DNA of 64,000 nucleotides from Pseudomonadota bacterium (GTDB lineage: Bacteria; Pseudomonadota; Alphaproteobacteria; Sphingomonadales; Sphingomonadaceae). Positions within the stretch are counted from its first letter, which is position 1. Each line of letters begins with the position of its first letter. The notes below the pieces were generated by a model. The model searched no databases and had not been told where the DNA came from. It was given only the letters and a program-made list of their open reading frames with translations. Location: contig JAEWBB010000026.1 in assembly GCA_023391375.1 (NCBI GenBank), positions 67,888 through 131,887 on the forward strand, read 5' to 3'. Of the stretch, positions 61,519-64,000 are shown piece by piece. The translations under genes and the position numbers were made by a program.

Positions 61519-61960
61519 CGGCGTGGGCGCGCTTTTCCAGCATGCCGAAACGGATCATCGCGATGACGATGCCGATCGTCACCACCAGGTGCGCCACCTC
61601 GTCGCCGCGCACCGGCTCGAACTGGTTGATGAAGTAGCAGGCGATCGCCGTCAGGATGGCGGCGAGGAAGCCGTCGCCCAGTGCGGTCGCCCGATTGGCC
61701 CGGGTATTCTCGTCGTTAAGCAGCGCCCGCATCGGGCCCGAGCGGATCCACGACCCGCCGGTGTAGAGCGCGACGAGCAGCACGAGCGACAGGACGATCC
61801 AGGCGCCGACCTTGAAATGGTCGACCGGCCGCGAGCCATGCGTGTCATTGAGGTAGCTGGCCTGCTGGGTCAGCAGGATGATCGCCAGCATCGGGAACAT
61901 CCGGCTCCGGCGGCGCCCCAGTTCCTCGGCGCGGTCGGCCATCGACTTTTCCTTGTACAT
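61511..61960 (-). CDS. Four-helix membrane protein paired with XRE regulator
   Basis: A 149-residue membrane protein with an N-terminal basic stretch, four predicted helices (about residues 24-34, 53-70, 98-115, 123-140) and the phrase MRALLNDENTRANRATALGD. Similar proteins are common next to short XRE regulators in sphingomonads (DUF2178-like). The ATG at 61960 follows GAGGGG. Function unknown; perhaps a signal or target of the regulator. Confidence 0.82.
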   Translation of the reverse strand: MYKEKSMADRAEELGRRRSRMFPMLAIILLTQQASYLNDTHGSRPVDHFKVGAWIVLSLVLLVALYTGGSWIRSGPMRALLNDENTRANRATALGDGFLAAILTAIACYFINQFEPVRGDEVAHLVVTIGIVIAMIRFGMLEKRAHADG

Positions 61961-61977
61961 TGTTTCGCCCCTCGAAA

Positions 61978-62022
61978 GTAACGTCTGGGTTACGTGTAAC
62001 CTCAACGTTACATCGCCGTCAA
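61978..62022 (-). promoter_or_regulatory. Concentric GTAAC dyad operator and promoter of the XRE pair
   Basis: Outer arms GTAACGT (61978-61984) and ACGTTAC (62005-62011), and inner arms GGTTAC (61988-61993) and GTAACC (61996-62001), share the same centre (61994.5), giving four GTAAC half-sites in 34 bp. On the minus strand TTGACG (62022-62017) lies 17 bases before TTACAC (61999-61994), so the dyad covers the -10 region. This is just where an autorepressor would sit, 18 bases before the membrane-protein start. Confidence 0.75.
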
Positions 62023-62080
62023 GCCACATTTGACCGCCGCGGGGTTGAACCGTGAGTCCGGGGATGGTTAAGGCGGAAGG

Positions 62081-62533
62081 GTGAGTTCACACGACCTCGA
62101 CCGACCCTACCGTGGCGGCTTTGCCGGCGCGGAGCACCGGTTCGCGCTGACCGTTTACTTCGAGGACACCGACACCGCGGGCGTGGTCTATTACGCCAAC
62201 TACCTCAAGTTCATGGAGCGGGCGCGGTCCGACATGCTGCGCGCCGCCGGTATCGACCAGCGCGGCGCGATGGAGGGCGGCGAGGGCGTCTACGTCGTCG
62301 CCGAGGCGCACATCAAATACAAGGGCCCGGCCAGGCTGGGCGACGACCTCGTCATCGTCTCAACGGTGGAAGAGGTGCGCGCTGCCTCCGTTCTCATTCA
62401 TCAAGAAGTCAGGCGCGGCCATGAAGTCTTGGCCGCGGCGGACATTACCGCCGCTTTCCTCGGTCCCGGCATGCGGCCCCGCCGCCAGCCAAAGGATTGG
62501 GTCGAGCGGTTCGAACAACTGAAGAAAGACTGA
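62081..62533 (+). CDS. ybgC: Tol-Pal-associated acyl-CoA thioesterase YbgC
   Basis: A 150-residue hotdog-fold thioesterase. The active site is YFEDTDTAGVVYYANYLKFMERARSD in outline, with the catalytic aspartate in DTDTAGVV. YbgC is usually the first gene of the tol-pal operon and hydrolyses short acyl-CoA. The start is GTG at 62081, with AAGG upstream. tolQ follows after 8 bases. Confidence 0.95.
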   Translation: MSSHDLDRPYRGGFAGAEHRFALTVYFEDTDTAGVVYYANYLKFMERARSDMLRAAGIDQRGAMEGGEGVYVVAEAHIKYKGPARLGDDLVIVSTVEEVRAASVLIHQEVRRGHEVLAAADITAAFLGPGMRPRRQPKDWVERFEQLKKD

Positions 62534-62541
62534 CAACACCC

Positions 62542-63242
62542 ATGCCCGACGTCACCGCCAGCGCCGACATGATGAGCCCGCTGAACCTGTTCCTCCACGC
62601 CGACATCGTGGTGAAGATCGTCATGCTCGGCCTCTTGGCCGCCAGCATCTGGACCTGGTCGATTATTTTCACCCACGCCATGCGGCTGCGCCGCATCCGC
62701 CGCCAGACCGCCGCCTATGAGAACGAGTTCTGGCAGGCCAACGACATCGACACGTTCCACGCCCGCCGCGGTTCGGACCCGCTGCCGAGTGCGGCGATCC
62801 TGACCGCCGGCCTCGACGAGTGGCGCCGATCGACCAAGGGCGTGGTGGTCGACCGCAGCGGCACGCGCGAGCGGCTTGCCACCCGGATGAACGCGGCCAT
62901 CGCGGCCGAACTCGACCGGTTGGGCGACCGCCTGAACATCCTTGCCACGGTCGGATCGGTTGCCCCGTTCGTCGGCCTGTTCGGCACGGTGTGGGGCATC
63001 ATGCGCAGCTTCACCGCCATCGCCGGCGCCAACAACACCAGCCTCGCGGTGGTCGCGCCGGGCATCGCCGAGGCGCTGTTTGCCACCGCCATCGGCCTCT
63101 TCGCCGCCATTCCCGCGGTCATCGCCTACAACCGGCTGAGCCATGGGCTCGACCGGCTCGAGGCGGGCCTCAACCGCTTCGCCGACCGCTTCCACGCGAC
63201 CCTGAGCCGCGAGCTCGAGGTCGAGACGCTGGGAGGCCATTA

Positions 63243-63243
<1 letters not shown>
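62542..63243 (+). CDS. tolQ: Tol-Pal system proton channel protein TolQ
   Basis: A 233-residue inner-membrane protein of the MotA/TolQ/ExbB family. Three helices (about residues 22-42, 131-151, 170-192) with GSVAPFVGLFGTVWGIMRSF and IAEALFATAIGLFAAIPAVIAYN are typical. It forms a proton channel with TolR to drive outer-membrane constriction. Stop and tolR start overlap by one base (TAATG). Confidence 0.96.
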
Positions 63244-63676
<433 letters not shown>

Positions 63677-63680
<4 letters not shown>

Positions 63681-64000
63681 TGGCCGACCGCGCCGAAACG
63701 ACCGGGACGGGGATGGCGCTGCTGTTCCACGCGCTGGTCATCGGCGCGCTGTCGACCAGCCTGGCGCACGTCAAGGCCGTGCCCGAGCCGCCGTCGATGG
63801 ACGTCGAGTTCGTCGACGAAGTCGCGGCCGAAGCGGCCGCCCCGACGGCGATCCCGACCCCGGCACCGGCCGAACAGTCGCCGGTCGCTGAAGACGTCCC
63901 GCCTCTCGACCAGCCGGCACCCCTTCCCCCGCCGCCGACGCCGCGCGCCGTCCCGACGCCCGCGCCGACGCCGAAGCCCGTCCCGAGGCAGGTGCAGCGC
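63677..64000 (+). CDS. tolA: TolA-like envelope protein, 3'-truncated
   Basis: The first 108 codons are present and the gene runs off the window end. An N-terminal membrane helix (MALLFHALVIGALSTSLAHV) is followed by an acidic/Ala/Pro-rich linker (PEPPSMDVEFVDEV, then PTPAPTPKPVP repeats), the usual start of TolA/TonB-like proteins. It begins in ATGATGG, overlapping tolR. The C-terminal domain is not visible. Confidence 0.87.

Overview
The window reads as a chromosomal segment of an alphaproteobacterium of the order Sphingomonadales (Sphingomonas-like). The evidence is the very high G+C coding DNA, a GapR (DUF2312) protein, ATP12, ClpS, class I PHA synthase plus phasin, DUF4893, DUF2721 and DUF2059 proteins, B12-dependent propionate degradation and a ybgC-tolQ-tolR-tolA cluster at the end. 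I see no phage, integrase, insertion sequence or CRISPR array. Coding density is high, no gene-free stretch exceeds about 250 bases, and many neighbours overlap by 4 bases (ATGA/GTGA), so most genes sit in translationally coupled operons.

Layout. 1-4909: 3' part of an RND efflux pump, a DUF445 protein and a GNAT acetyltransferase. 4906-7449 (minus): murA, clpS and a phasin with a histone-H1-like N-terminus, with its own promoter and terminator. 7566-8225: gmk. 8222-11979 (minus): a six-gene coupled operon of a DUF4893 lipoprotein, a small unknown, an RluA-type pseudouridine synthase, a HAD phosphatase, a small membrane protein and ATP12. 12072-13779: rarD-type transporter and two small genes. 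13822-15549 (minus): phaC. 15606-22157: TRIC-like membrane protein, an AlaC-type aminotransferase, DUF2721, DUF2059, a lipoprotein (minus), class II fructose-1,6-bisphosphatase, recJ and tRNA-Glu(UUC). 22183-26998: a CHASE4-like/GGDEF/EAL protein (minus) and a secreted DUF305-LVIVD fusion.

26995-32076 (minus) is an operon in the order Na+/solute symporter, glutathione-dependent formaldehyde dehydrogenase, VOC protein, S-formylglutathione hydrolase, MgtC/DUF4010 protein. It diverges from 32170-38686: SDR, enoyl-CoA hydratase family, acyl-CoA dehydrogenase, Rid-family protein, (2-amino)benzoate-CoA ligase-like enzyme and a DUF885 hydrolase. This resembles the lower part of the aerobic 2-aminobenzoyl-CoA route but has no ring-attacking monooxygenase/reductase. 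38710-47441 (minus) is the propionyl-CoA to succinyl-CoA operon: pccB, a frameshifted gene, mce, OsmC, a small membrane protein, scpA (methylmalonyl-CoA mutase), a Cys-rich membrane protein, pccA and a LigB-type dioxygenase.

47534-52573: histidine phosphatase, NAD(P)HX dehydratase, pyk (minus), gapR, UPF0145, yebC and ruvC. 52575-61361: ruvA and ruvB are spread out among a haloperoxidase-like hydrolase, small secreted proteins, a TauE/SafE permease, a GFA-family protein, a large membrane protein and a DUF3089 hydrolase. 61300-61960 (minus) is a membrane protein plus XRE regulator pair, preceded by a concentric 34-bp dyad that looks like an autoregulatory operator. 62081-64000 is ybgC-tolQ-tolR-tolA, with tolA cut by the window end.

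No single spectacular new system is evident. The most unusual items are the H1-like phasin with a possible second internal start and a CTGC/GCAG-rich promoter, the frameshifted gene coupled on both sides inside the propionate operon, the ring-cleavage-type CoA cluster lacking its oxygenase, the XRE operator, the Cys-rich protein between scpA and pccA, and the extra hydrophobic insert in the RND pump.
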